From Astragalus membranaceus (Eukaryota > Streptophyta > Magnoliopsida > Fabales > Fabaceae), in assembly GCA_039519185.1 (NCBI GenBank), contig CM076854.1, forward strand, positions 14,233,192 through 14,297,191: a stretch of 64,000 nucleotides of DNA. The letters are read 5' to 3'. The position numbers and the translations under genes are program-made. The notes under the pieces are model-generated. The model was given only the letters and a program-made list of their open reading frames with translations. It had not been told where the DNA came from and did no database searches. Of this stretch, positions 44,348-56,200 are shown in pieces (the first letter of the stretch is position 1; each line of letters begins with the position of its first letter).

Positions 44348-45698
44348 TCCTCCTGGGACCTTTGATTTAAAGTAGTCATTTGTAATGCAACCCTGTGGCT
44401 CTGCCCAACGCCACAGGACCAGTTGTTAGGGGCGCACATGTTTTTATTTTCTAAATCATTATCATCAATAAAAACGTTGTTTTTGAATTCCAATCAATAA
44501 AAATCAATTTCTTTCTCATTTCATGTGTCTCTTCTTTTCTTTATTATTTTTGCCTGCATGTCTCACCTTCCATTCTGCTTTTTCGCCTCGGCCAAAAAGC
44601 AAATCCACAGCAATTGTCTCTCAAAATAACAGTGCCAACAGTCCATATTTTGACTTTGATCACCTTATCAATCAAGCAGAGTAGGACGTTGAGAAAGACC
44701 GGGAAAATCCTCCAGAAGGTTAATAAAGCAAGGAAAAAGGGTTATTCAGCGTCACGGGGAATCCACTGAAGTGATCAACTTGGGGACCGCTGAAAAGAAG
44801 TCAAGATGGGTGCTCCAATAAAGGAAAATTAGAGCTCAAAAGGGAAATAAAGAAGAAGGGCAAGTGCATGAAAATAAGTGAATTATTGTCCCAGAGTTAA
44901 TTTTTGAGGAAATAAGCAATCATGATTTGAAATGAAGTCGGACTACCATTCCATATCCAAAAACAAAATCCTCTCCTAACCACCTTAAGCTAAGAAAATC
45001 CCAAAGAGAAAAACATAATCATTTCCGACCCATCTTAAGCCAAGAAAAAGCCAAAAATCCAAAAGTCACCTTAGACAAGGACCACCTCGAAAAAACGGTG
45101 CATCGTTCTTTATCAGTTCACCCAAGCTCAAGAAAAAGAAGAAGTCAAAGAAGGAAAAATCATCCCAAGACCAAAAGAAAAAAACAAAAGAGATGTAAAT
45201 AGTGAGTTGATACATGTTACCACAAAACCCCAAGAGGTCCTCGTCTCAATAAACCTTCAAACACTTTCTCATTTCCATGCACCCCCCCTTTCATAAACCG
45301 CAAACACTCTCATTTGACCGCGATGACCCACCCTTCACAGACCTTTAGCCAGGAATAAAATTTCCTAATACCTCATCAAGCCAGTTAACCATCATAAATC
45401 ATCGATCGACAGCCAACACCGAATAAAAACCATCCTGCCATTAGCCCCAAATACCTCATTAAGCCTACTCCTCTCTCCTCCACAAAACACCACAATCCCG
45501 AAAGGTCCATTCCGATCAATGATTGATTGCTGCTGTTTTCTCAAAGTTTTAGCTCAAGGACAAGTAAATTCATTTGTTTACAATATGCCAAGTGGGGCAA
45601 TCCTGTCGCTCTTCACCCCTCCTACAATTGGGGAAATTGATCCTACACCTATCTCATCCCTTGTCGCACTCACATTCATTGAAATCATACAGGGGCAA
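44348..45698 (+). pseudogene. Collapsed pol region of the Tat-type element
   Basis: Only a short trace remains at about 44640-44830 (INLGTAEKKSRWV after FDHLINQAE), resembling the acidic linker before Tat reverse transcriptase, with several stops. The rest is AT- and purine-rich with no domains. The protease, RT and RNase H coding regions that normally lie here are missing. Confidence 0.55.
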
Positions 45699-46111
45699 CC
45701 CCCTTTCTTCTCTAGTGTATGGGTCAGAAGCAGTTCTTCTCATCAAGGTTGACATACCCTCTCTACGAGTAGTCATGGAGGCCAGGTTAGAAGAAGCAAA
45801 ATGGATCCAAGCTCGTCTAGATCAACTGAATCTCATTAAAGGGAAAAGAATTGCTGCCCTGCGCCATAGCAAGTTGTACCAACAAAAGATGAAGGCAGCT
45901 TTCGGCAGGAAAGTCCGTCTTCGAGAGACCTTGTACTCAAAAAGATCCTACCTATCCAGACTGACTCCGTGGGAAGTTGATACCCACTTATGACGGTCCA
46001 TATGAAGTCAAGAAAGCTTTTTCCAGAGGAGCGCCGATACTCATAAACATAGACGGCGAAGACCTCAGGAATCCAGTCAATTCAGATCAAGTGAAGAAGT
46101 ATTATGCCTGA
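45699..46111 (+). pseudogene. Integrase C-terminal fragment of the Tat-type element
   Basis: The frame through 45993 includes VYGSEAVLLIKVDIPSLRVV, MEARLEEAKWIQARLDQLNL and LYQQKMKAAFGRKVR. After a frameshift it continues YDGPYEVKKAFSRGAPILIN to NSDQVKKYYA and a TGA at 46109-46111. This is the tail of Tat-lineage integrase, from the last DDE-core residues to the C-terminal domain. The catalytic triad is absent. Confidence 0.8.
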
Positions 46112-47035
46112 AAGAAATAGAGAAAAAAAAGAGAAAGACAAGCCAAGTAAGAATTAGCTCGCTAGGTTGAAAACCCACAAAGGGTGGCCTAGGCAAAATC
46201 AGAGCGATCCGGTGGATTGAAAACCCGCAAAGGGCGATCCAGGCAAAAATTAGGGTCTGAAAACTTAGGCATGAAAAGTAAAGAAAGGCATACAACTCTC
46301 CTACAAGCTTGGATGAGGGAGTGATCAAGGTCAAGGACATAGATGTTTGGCACTGTTCCACAGAGACGGACAGTCAGAATTCAGCTTCTCTCCTTTTTCG
46401 TGTCTTTTTACAGTTTAAACTTTCAAGTGTAATAAACAATCGGCGTAACTTCTTGTGCGACCGGTTTCCGCATTAATAAAGTTCAAATTTCTCGTATCTG
46501 TTCACTCTTTTATTTTTTGCTTTTCCTGCTCAAAATAAACGTTTTATGATGATGATGGTCCTGAACTGTAAAACATGTGCATATATCATAGAGCATTGCA
46601 AATCATTACGAGATTCTTAAGAGTCCTGAGAGAAAGCACATCCTCAAAATCAGTCAATCATGCAAGAGAGCAACTACATCCACGATTGCTTCAAACCAGC
46701 AAAGTCAAGACCAACATGCACTCGGCCCATGAGCCCCGCAAGTCCAACAGATTCCTCAGTCTCGTGTCATGAGTGTCGCGGGTTGGCTGAACCAGCAAAA
46801 ATAAAAAATAAGCAAAAAAAAAAAAAAAAGGGCAATAAGCAAACACCGTCATGCATTACATTCATCATGCATAAAATCATGCATTTATCAGGCAGGAAAA
46901 TAATGAGAGAAATTCAGGCATTTGCATTCATCATAAGAGAAAGAAAAAAGAAAATAGCAATCATGGCATTTGCATCATGCATCTCATAGAAAAAACAAAA
47001 CGAAGCCTTCCATTGCATACATTGGCATTCCATGC
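46112..47035 (+). other. Post-pol region of the Tat-type element
   Basis: It contains two copies of a GAAAACCCRCAAAGGGYG module (about 46168 and 46217) with flanking GGCCTAGGCA/GATCCAGGCA, a phrase seen after pol in Ogre-like elements. Adenine-rich stretches include a long A-run near 46815. No convincing ORF. Confidence 0.5.
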
Positions 47036-47225
47036 GGTCAAACCAGACCTTTGTGTCCTTAAACCAGATCATTGTGATCCATAAACCAGACCTTTGTGTC
47101 CTTAAACCAGACCTTTAGGGTCCATAAATCAGACCAGTATGCAGACACATATTGCTCCATAAACCAGGCTTGTCGGCCCATAAACCAGACTCGTTGTGAT
47201 CCTTAAATCAGACTAATGTCAAGTC
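47036..47225 (+). repeat. Imperfect tandem repeats of about 28 bp
   Basis: CCAGACCTTTGTGTCCTTAAA and variants recur about seven times with drifting sequence, in the post-pol region. Confidence 0.8.
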
Positions 47226-47589
47226 CATAATTTAGCATTCCATCAAATAAACCAAGGCATTTCACAACTCTCAAGCATTGCATTTGCATGCCCGCATTTC
47301 ATAAATATCAAAAGCATCCAGCATTGTATGCATCAGCGTCACATGCATCTATATAGCATACATCTGCATTACATTGGCATGACCGCATCTTGTGCATTCA
47401 TCACATTCATCATTACACCAAAATCATAGCATTGCATGCACATGCATAACATGCCTTTGCATAACATGCACTCATAACATGCACTCATAACATGCACTCA
47501 TACTCCATGCACCATTCCTTGCATCAACTGACGTATGCAGGTACCTCAATCCAGTGCAGCAGCATCGGTCATTTCAAATCAACCAATCA

Positions 47590-47845
47590 ACAGAACTCCT
47601 GAGCCCTCTGTGCTCCCCTTGAGCCCTCTGCGCTCATCCTGAGCCCTCTGTGCTCCCCCTGAGCCCTCTGCGCTCATCCTGAGCCCTCTGCGCTCCTCCT
47701 GAACCCTCAGTGCATCATCCTGAGCCCTTTCATCCTCCTGAGCCCTCTGCGCTCGTCCTGAACCCTCTGTGCTCATCCCAAGCCCTCTGTGCTCCCTCCT
47801 GAGCCCTCCGCGCTCATCCTGAGCCCTCAGTGCTCCTTCCTTACT
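47590..47845 (+). repeat. Tandem repeats of about 23 bp
   Basis: TGAGCCCTCTGCGCTCATCC and close variants occur about eleven times. Overlapping ORFs in all frames are a by-product of the periodicity and not genes. Confidence 0.9.
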
Positions 47846-47885
47846 GTTTTCTTTACCGCATTCTTTACCGCCTTATTTCCTGCTT

Positions 47886-48098
47886 CTGCACGCCAAGTGC
47901 CCATTTTACTTTTCTGTTTGCACGCCAAGTGCCCATTTACCTTTTCTGTCTGCACGCCAAGTGCCCATTTTACCTTTCTGTTTGCACGCCAAGTGCCCAT
48001 TTACCTTTCTGTTTGCACGCCAAGTGCCCATTTACTTGTCTGTTTGCACGCCAAGTGCCCATTTACTTTTCTGTCGGCACGCCAAGTGCCCATTTTAC
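47886..48098 (+). repeat. Seven 31-32-bp tandem repeats
   Basis: GCACGCCAAGTGCCCATTTA plus TTTTCTGTTT occurs seven times. Each unit is 31 or 32 bp, so reading frames rotate, which rules out coding function. Confidence 0.9.
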
Positions 48099-48394
48099 AT
48101 TTCAATCAATCAATTTACAGGATTCGTGAATCCCTTCAGGACCCAAGTGTCCCTTCAAAAACAGACTTCACCTCGTATTCGAGCTGCGGGTAAGTCCTTC
48201 AGACCCCAAGTGGTCCTTCAGACTAGTTGTGTCAGCCTAAGACACAACGGACGTCCTTCATGGTCAACATATCAGTTCCGGAGCTGATCTTGACCCATCA
48301 TGGCCGCTCGAAAGGCCCCCCAAGCAGACCGTTTTACTAGTACCGTTGCTAGTTTGCGTTCCATCAGACACATTGGTCCATCAGGCTTAGGCAT

Positions 48395-48575
48395 GCCCTT
48401 CAGACCTCGTCGGTCCTTCAGTTTAACTCCAATCAATGCGCCAAGCATCGACTGCAAATTAGACCTTCAGAGCCTTAGTGCTCCTTCAGACCCTGAGCGG
48501 TCCTTCAGAGCCTTAGTGCTCCTTCAGACCCTGAGTGGTCCTTCAGAGCCTTAGTGCTCCTTCAGATCCCGAGTG
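48395..48575 (+). repeat. Tandem repeats around CCTTCAGAGCCTTAGTGCT
   Basis: About six alternating units of CCTTCAGAGCCTTAGTGCT and CCTTCAGACCCTGAGYGGT, in the last part of the post-pol region. Less regular relatives begin near 48120. Confidence 0.85.
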
Positions 48576-48783
48576 GTCCGTCATTTTCTCTCTCAGTTAA
48601 TGCGCCAAGTGTTAACCTGTTCCCCGTTTGTTCTCAAAACCCATCTATTCAAAAATAGAAAAAGAAAAAGAGGAAAATTCGGGTTTCCCCAAGTGGACAA
48701 AATCGGTATAATTTCTGAATTCTTTATCTTCATTTTGCCTTGGAATATGTTTCGGCCAATTCATATTCCTCGTTAAAATTCAG

Positions 48784-48798
48784 ATAAAGAGGGGCAGC
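48784..48798 (+). promoter_or_regulatory. Polypurine tract of the Tat-type element
   Basis: ATAAAGAGGGGCAGC directly precedes the 3' LTR (TGTCATACCCC), the typical Ogre/Tat polypurine tract. Confidence 0.9.
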
Positions 48799-51067
48799 TG
48801 TCATACCCCAATTTTGTCCGGCTTAGGTCCAAACCCTAATTTTCTCCACAAAAAATAATAATAATAAAATGTATTGCATTTTGGACCCTAGAAACCATCC
48901 CAGAGTTTTTGAAATCATTTTTAGGGTTAGAATGCACGTTTTAGGAAGTTAGGGTCAAAAAGGGCATTTTTGGTCATTTCTCACAAAAGGGTCTATGAAA
49001 ATGATTTTTGCAATAAGCCTCATGCATCAAATTAGGGTTTTTTTTTTGAAAATGTGTTATGTATGCATGGCAAGTTTTGGAAAAAATATGTTATGCATGC
49101 ATGGCAAGCTTTGGAAAATATTTTATGCATGCATGGCAAGGACCTAAAAACACTTTTGTGGAAAGCAAGGATTGATTTCTATTCTGTTCCAAAGGCTCAA
49201 GAATCGATTCCTCATTGTGTTAACTAAGTAAGGAATCGATTTTCACCTATGCAAAAGGTCCTGAAAATCGATTCCCACTATTTCCAAAGGCTCAAGAATC
49301 GATTCCTCATTGTGTTAACTAAGTAAGGAATCGATTTTCACCTATGCCAAAGGTCCTGAAAATCGATTCCCACTATTTCCAAAGGCTCAAGAATCGATTC
49401 CTCATTGTGTTAACTAAGTAAGGAATCGATTTTCACCTATGCAAAAGGTCCTGAAAATCGATTCCCACTATTTCCAAAGGCTCAAGAATCGATTCCTCAT
49501 TGTGTTAACTAAGTAAGGAATCGATTTTCACCTATACAAAAGGTCCTGAAAATCGATTCCCACTAATTTCTAAAGCCCAAGGAATCGATTCCTATGTTTT
49601 CTAAAAGCAAAGAATCGATTATACTATATTTTGCCTTCATCAAACAATCGATTCATCCTTGCAATAAATGTTTTTAAAAAAATTCTACGCTTCCTAAGCC
49701 TATAAATAGGCAGCCTCAAATCACATTTTCACACACACATTTTCACGAGATCTGAGAAGAATTGCTCCAGAGACATTTCACGAGATCTGGGAAGACAACT
49801 CTCGCAAATCTCATTTTCCAGTTCTCCGCTTCATTTTTGCTCTATTCGCGCCGTTGGTCCGTCCGAGCTGATCTCCTGCAAGGGTTAGTCGGGGTTTGCG
49901 TTCTTCAGATCTGTAATATCTGTCTTCATCAGAGGTATTTCAGTCTTTTCATTTGTTTAATATTTAGTTATTGTGATCCATGTGATTTAACTTAGCTACA
50001 GCGCTTATCTACTCGTTCTTGTATATTATCGTCCATTGCTGATGACGAACCATATGATTCCCACTCATGCCCAGTGCATCATGTTCTAAGTGGTGAAGAT
50101 GGTCTCGGGTGATTCAGCTTGCCACTTTCAAACCCTTTCAAAAACATCTTTTAGAACTACGTCGCTTTGATTCCCGTTTGGGATACGTAGGAGCGAGCCA
50201 CGTCCTCGTCAAGCGCAACAAATAAAAATTCTTTTCATCCCCCTAAACCAATCATTTTCATAAAACAAACAAAAATCATTTTCAAACCCATCGTTGCTAG
50301 TAGCTCATCAGAGCCTCTGTTCGTTTAGCTATTAGTGACAATGTCCTTTTCTCCTAAAAATAATAAACGATGATCCATCATAACCTTTGTTAGTTTGATC
50401 ATCGTACAAATCAATCTCTTTCGAAAATCACTTTCAAAAAAGATAATGAAAAACGAGTTGTTATCAATAGTCCATCAGAACCTTCGTTCGTTTGACTAGC
50501 GGTACAACTCTTTTTGAGCATTTAGCAGTGATTCATCATAGCCTCTGCTAGTTTAATCATTTGCTAATGCTCGTCCTATTTCAAAAAACTCACTAAAAAA
50601 GATAAAAAAACAAAAACTTTTCAAAAAAGAACCAAGAACTACGTAGCTTTGAATTCTCCATCGCACCGGGAGATACGTAGGAGCGGGCCATGTCCCGTCA
50701 AGCACTTTTTTCTAAAAACCCTTTTTCCCCCCCTTTCTCACAAAAAATAAAATTTCCAGTAAGTTTTCTCATTCGTCTTCAAACAAGAAATAAATAGGCA
50801 AATCTAGGTATTTTTCAAATCAAACGTTAAAACCACACATTTAATTAGAGGTTCCCTTTCGGTAGAAAGGACGTGTGCGGTGCTAACACCTTCCTCGCAC
50901 GTAATCGACCCCCGAACCCATATCTCTAGTTTCAAAAGACCATCCGCCTTGTCCAAAAGACCTTTTTTCAATGTTTTGGTCTTAAAATTAAAATATTGGT
51001 GGCGGCTCCAAAATTATTCCACGTTGTACATTGAGAAACCCAAGCCGGGATTTTTCGGGGTGCAACA
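48799..51067 (+). repeat. 3' LTR of the Ogre/Tat-type element
   Basis: 2269 bp, almost identical to 37258-39525. The few differences include T-run length near 49045, CTTGCC/CTTCC near 49690, and A/G near 49900. The same 95-bp array lies at 49189-49570. Confidence 0.95.
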
Positions 51068-51072
51068 GATGC

Positions 51073-51290
51073 TTAATGAAGTTCTCCCATCCGAGCGCTG
51101 TGACAGCGGTTGAGAAAGCTTCAGGAGCACTTTCTGTCTTGAATCCCCTTTCAGCTATGAAATCCATCTTCCAAAACCTCTGAGGATCTGGAGTTGCCTT
51201 GGCCATGGTGGTTTTGACAGGGTTGGAGGGTTCTGGTTTCCTAGTAGCTCCCTTGCCAGATCGTTTGAAGGCAGCTTTCTTTTTGGTCAT
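51073..51290 (-). pseudogene. Athila ORF3, N-terminal part
   Basis: The ATG (51290-51288) has a good context (ACCATGA). The frame is basic (MTKKKAAFKRSGKGATRK) and then reads WKMDFIAERGFKT before hitting the nested Tat-type element at the GATGC duplication. It continues in phase at 37257. The region 51300-51806 upstream is a noncoding leader with purine/pyrimidine tracts. Confidence 0.65.
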
Positions 51291-51806
51291 GGTTGGTTAA
51301 GAGCTTGCGTATTTGTTTCTGGGTTTCTGGGAAATGTTGGTGTGTTGGGACGAAGGAAGAAGAAGGAATGGAGGTTATGAGTGGTGAGTGGTGAGTGGTA
51401 ACGGTTGAGAGGAGTTTCAGAGAGCAAGGAAAGAGAAAGAAAGAGAAAATGGTAGCGTGGGGAGTTGTGGATATTAAAGTTACGGTTTGTGAGTGAAGTG
51501 GGAGAGAGAAAAAGAAACTGTTGATTTGACAAGTGCAGGTGAGTAGGTGCACGTGCAGGTCAGGCTAGGGATGAGGGCACAGTGCCAGCTCACCCTGAGC
51601 AAGATCTTTTTATTTTTTTGTTTGACCACACCCAGCCCTGGTCTAACACAGCCCCTACAGTGCTTTTGATACAAATAACCGCTACAGCGTTTATCCAACT
51701 TTCCTGCTTAGAGAATAAATATACAAATAGAAAATTTGTTAGAATCCTTGGGGTGCCTCCCAAGAGCGCTTGCTTTAAAGTCTGCATCCAGACTTTCTCT
51801 TGCAAA
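51291..51806 (-). other. Intergenic leader between integrase and ORF3 of the Athila-type element
   Basis: No convincing coding sequence. GA-rich on the plus strand (51340-51500). One palindromic decamer lies at 51680-51689. In Athila elements ORF3 is thought to be expressed from a spliced RNA, so an acceptor may lie here, but I cannot place it. Confidence 0.4.
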
Positions 51807-53262
51807 TTAGAGATCTTTAAGTTCAATTGTGGTTTTATCTCTCACCACATTTTCACCAAAATATTGTTTAACCCTTTGGCCATTCACTTTGAAGGTGGTA
51901 TTGGTTACTGTATCATAGAGGTCCACAGCCCCATGGCTGTATATTTTTATCAATTGAAAAGGGCCTGACCACCTAGATTTTAACTTTCCAGGAAACAATC
52001 TTAACCTGGAGTTGTAAAGCAATACCTGTCCTCCTTCAGTGAGATCCTTTTTTATCAATTTTTGATCATGCCACATTTTGGTTTTTTCTTTATATATTGT
52101 TGCATTCTCATAGGCAAAATGCCTAAGTTCTTCCAATTCATTTAGTTGCAGCAATCTAACATCTCCTGCTTTCTTGTAGTCAAAATTGAGTTTTTTTAGG
52201 GCCCAATGGGCCTTGTGTTGAAGTTCAATTGGTAGGTGACAGGACTTCCCATAAACCAACCTATAGGGGGACATCCCTAAAGGTGTTTTATAAGCTGTTC
52301 TGTAGGCCCATAAAGCATCATCTAGATGTATTGACCATTCTTTCCTTGAAGGCCCTACCATCTTTTCCAACATCCTTTTTATTTCTCTGTTTGACAATTC
52401 AGTTTGACCACTAGTTTGTGGATGATAAGCAGTTGCTATTTTATGTTTGACTCCATATTTAGCGAATAGGGTCTCAATCAATTTATTACAAAAATGAGAT
52501 CCCTCATCACTTATGATGGCTCTAGGAGTTCCAAAACGAGTGAAAATGTTTTTCAATAAAAATTTGCTCACAGACCTTGCATCATTGTTGGGTAGAGAAA
52601 CAGCTTCTACCCATTTTGAAACATAGTCTACAGCTACTAAAATGTATAGGTTTCCATGAGAAGGGGGAAAAGGTCCCATGAAATCCATTCCCCAAACATC
52701 AAAGAGTTCAACCTCTAGAATGTTTGTTAAGGGCATTTCATGTTTGTTTGAAATATTCCCAGTTCTTTGGCACCTATCACATTTTTTTACAAAGTCTTGA
52801 GCATCTTTGAAAAGTGAAGGCCAAAAGTAGCAAGATTGCAATACCTTTGCAGCAGTTCTAACACCACCAAAATGCCCACCACATGGTGCAGAATGGCAGT
52901 GCTGTAGCACTTGAAGTTGTTCTTCCTCTGCTAGGCATCTCCTCATTAACTGGTCTTGACACTTTTTGTATAGAAAAGGTTTATCCCAATAATATTGTTT
53001 CATTGTGTGGAAGAACCTTCTCCTTTGCTGATAAGTCATCTCAGTAGGTACCACCTTGCTAACCAGAAAATTCACTATGTCAGCATACCAAGGTGTTGCA
53101 GGTTCAGCAGCTACAGCGTCAAGTGTTGTTACACTGGCCGCTACAGCGGTTGATGATTCAAGAGTTATTGTCAATAGCTGCTCATCTGGAAAGTATTCCT
53201 TGATCTCCCCACCTGCTGTACCTGCAATGTCTCTTTCCAATCTAGAAAGATGATCAGCAACT
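51807..53262 (-). pseudogene. Integrase of the Athila-type element (out of frame with RT)
   Basis: The open minus frame ends at 51807. It holds the HHCC zinc finger (HCHSAPCGGHFGG ... CDRCQ, about 52785-52925) and the DDE core: VWGMDFMGPF near 52690, IISDEGSHFC near 52500, and YHPQTSGQTELSNREIK near 52410. The C-terminal domain follows. All three acidic residues are present. The frame has no ATG and is really the continuation of pol, which is shifted by a one-base loss near 53265. Integrase would insert the cDNA into the chromosome. Here it cannot be made as part of the polyprotein. Confidence 0.85.
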
Positions 53263-56200
53263 TGGTCTCCACTCCCTTTTTATCCCTTATTTCTAAATCA
53301 AATTCTTGGAGTAGGAGAACCCACCTAATTAGCCTAGGCTTTGCATCTTTCTTTGTTATCAAATATTTAATGGCTGAATGGTCTGTGAAGACAATTACTT
53401 TGGTGCCAACCAAATATGATCTAAATTTGTCAAATACAAAGACTACAGCTAATAGTTCTTTTTCAGTGACTGTGTAATTCAATTGAGCTTCTACAAGTGT
53501 TTTGCTAACACAATATATAGAGTGAAAATTTTTATCATACCTTTGCCCAAGAACAGCTCCTATGGCAAAGTCAGCATCACACATAAGCTCAAAAGGCTTA
53601 CTCCAGTCAGGAGCTATAATAACTGGTGCTGTTATTAAAGCTTTCTTTAATTTATCAAAGGCTAATATGCATGGCTCATCAAATATAAATGGGTTATCAT
53701 GCTGTAACAGTTGACACAAAGGTTTGGAGATTTTTGAAAAATCTTTTATGAATCTCCTATAGAATCGAGCATGCCCCAAAAAGCTTCTAATACCTTTGAT
53801 GTTGGTTGGAGGAGATAGCTTCGCAATGACCTCTATTTTAGCCTTGTTCACTTCCAATCCTTTTTTGGATATCTTATGCCCCAAAACTATACATTCTTGC
53901 ACCATAAAATGGCATTTCTCCCAGTTCAGCACAAGGTTAGTTTCTTCACATCTAATCAAGATTTCTTCCAAGTTGGATAGGCATAGATGGAATGTTTCTC
54001 CAAACACAGAGAAATCATCCATGAAGACTTCCATGGATCTTTCAATGTAATCAGAGAAAATTGCCATCATACACCTTTGAAAAGTGGCAGGTGCATTACA
54101 CAGGCCAAATGGCATCCTTCTAAAAGCAAAGGTGCCATATGGACAAGTGAATGTAGTCTTTTGCTGATCTTCAGGCAATATTGCAATCTGGTTATAACCT
54201 GAATAACCATCAAGAAAGCAATAAAATTCTTTACCTGCTAGCCTGTCCAGCATCTGGTCAATGAAAGGCAATGGGAAATGGTCCTTTCTTGTTGCTTTAT
54301 TCAATCTCCTGTAATCCATGCATATTCTCCAGCCTGTTATTTTTCTGGTTGGAAGCAGCTCATTCATCTCATTAGTTATCACTGTTACCCCTCCCTTTTT
54401 TGGCACACACTGCACATGACTAACCCATGAACTGTCAGATATGGGGTATACAATACCTGCATCCAACCACTTGATGATTTCCTTCTTCACCACCTCTTTC
54501 ATAATTGGGTTCAACCTCCTCTGCCCTTCAATGCAATTTTTAGAATCTTCTTCTAACACTATTCTGTGCATACAAATGGTTGGGCTGATACCTTTTATAT
54601 CTGACATTTGCCAACCAATTGCCTTTTTATGCCGCTGCAGCGTCTGAATCAGATCCTGTTCCTGCTTTTGAGAAAGGTCAGAAGCAATTATAACAGGCAA
54701 AGTACTATTGTTACCTAGATAAGCATATTTGAGGTGTGAAGGCAACTCTTTAAGTTCCAGAGTTGGTGCTTGTTCAGTGGAGGGGAGATCCTTTCTTATG
54801 TCTGAATTCTCCTGCTCCAAAGATTCATATTTCTTAGCCCAAACTTCTTTGACTGTCTGCTCCTCCTCTTCTGCAGCTTCTGCATCAGACCCTGTATCTT
54901 CACTGCTGTCCAGTAATTGCCTCAGATGATCTGTGCTTTTCTGGAAGTGATCCTGAACTACCTTGTCAATAGCAGACACAAAGGAGCACTCTTCAATATT
55001 GGGACCTAGAAATTTCATAGCATTGAGGATGTTGAACTTGACTTCTTGGTCATTGACCCTCATAATCAATTCTCCTCTCTGCACATCTATCAAAGTTCTT
55101 CCAGTGGCCAAGAATGGCCTTCCCAATATGATGGGTACTTCTTTATCTGCATCAAAGTCCAAGATTACAAAATCAACAGGAAATACAAATTTGTCTACCT
55201 TTATTAGAACATCTTCCAGGATTCCTTCTGGATATGCAAGAGTTCTATCAGCTAGCTGCAGTGTAAGTGAGGTAGGTCTGGCAGTTCCCACTCCTAGCTG
55301 TGTGTATATGGACTTAGGCATAAGATTTATGCTGGCTCCCAAATCACATAGAGCACGACCAGAGTAAAACTTTCCAATTGAGCATGGTATAGTAAAACTG
55401 CCAGGATCCTTTGATTTGGGTGGGAGCTTGTTTTGCATCAACATGCTGCACTCCCCAGTCATTGCTACTGTTTCAAACTCCCCTAGTCTCCTCCTCTTAG
55501 TAAGCACATCCTTCATAAACTTTGCATAGTTAGGCATTTGTTGGAGAGCCTCCACCAAAGGGACATTAATGTGCAACTGTTTAAGGACTTCTAGGAATTT
55601 GTTAAATTGCTTGTCTTCATGAGCCTTTCGAAGTCTTTGAGGATATGGAGGGTCTGGATATGTTGGGATAATTTTGGGTGGTGGTGGTGTTTTCTCAACA
55701 ACAGGCGCTACAGCGGTAGGTTCAGGCGCTGTAGCGGCTGTTGCAGGTTCTTTTTTTTTTTCAGAATTTTTGTTTTTCTCATCATCTGAAACAGTTGATG
55801 ATCCTATCAAATCTCTCCCACTCCTCAAAGTTATAGCTTTTACATGCTCCTTCCCTGTAGTACTTGAAGTTGAAGCTTCTGTAGTGGATGGTAATGATCC
55901 ACTAATTCTTTGGGAAAGGACATTAGCCATCTGCCCCATCTGTACTTCTAGATTTTTAATGGAAGCTTCATGAGTTTTCAGGGCTGTCTTGCAATCACTC
56001 ATAAAGCCTTTCATCAATCCTTCCAATGAATTATCTATGACAGGGGCATTCTGTCTTTGGTAGTTCTGAGCAGGGAATCCTGGTGGATTTGCTGGAGCAC
56101 TATAATTAGGTGTTGTTGCATTGTTGGCTCCCCATCTGAAATTGGGGTGGTTCTTCCAACCAGGATTATATGTATTTGAATAGGGATTATTGTTTTTATT

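Larger units (their letters stand above)
37258..51067 (+). mobile_element. Ogre/Tat-type Ty3/gypsy element, pol-deleted (13.8 kb)
   Basis: The perfect TSD GATGC lies at 37253-37257 and 51068-51072. The LTRs are 2268 and 2269 bp and nearly identical. Order: 5' LTR, tRNA-Arg PBS, leader (with a solo LTR inserted), intact gag (743 codons), scraps of protease-proximal and integrase C-terminal pol, a long repeat-rich 3' region, polypurine tract, 3' LTR. Protease, RT, RNase H and the integrase core are missing, so it depends on a helper. Very similar LTRs show it moved recently, so the deletion did not stop transposition. Confidence 0.95.

Noticed and set aside
47886..48098. Regular short repeats with similar spacing, CRISPR-like at first glance
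   Set aside because: The spacers are repeated too, the units differ by 1 bp in length, there are no cas genes, and the setting is a plant retroelement 3' region.
48272..48457. Possible small gene (61 codons, minus)
   Set aside because: It overlaps the repeat-rich post-pol region of the Tat-type element and has no start context or similarity.
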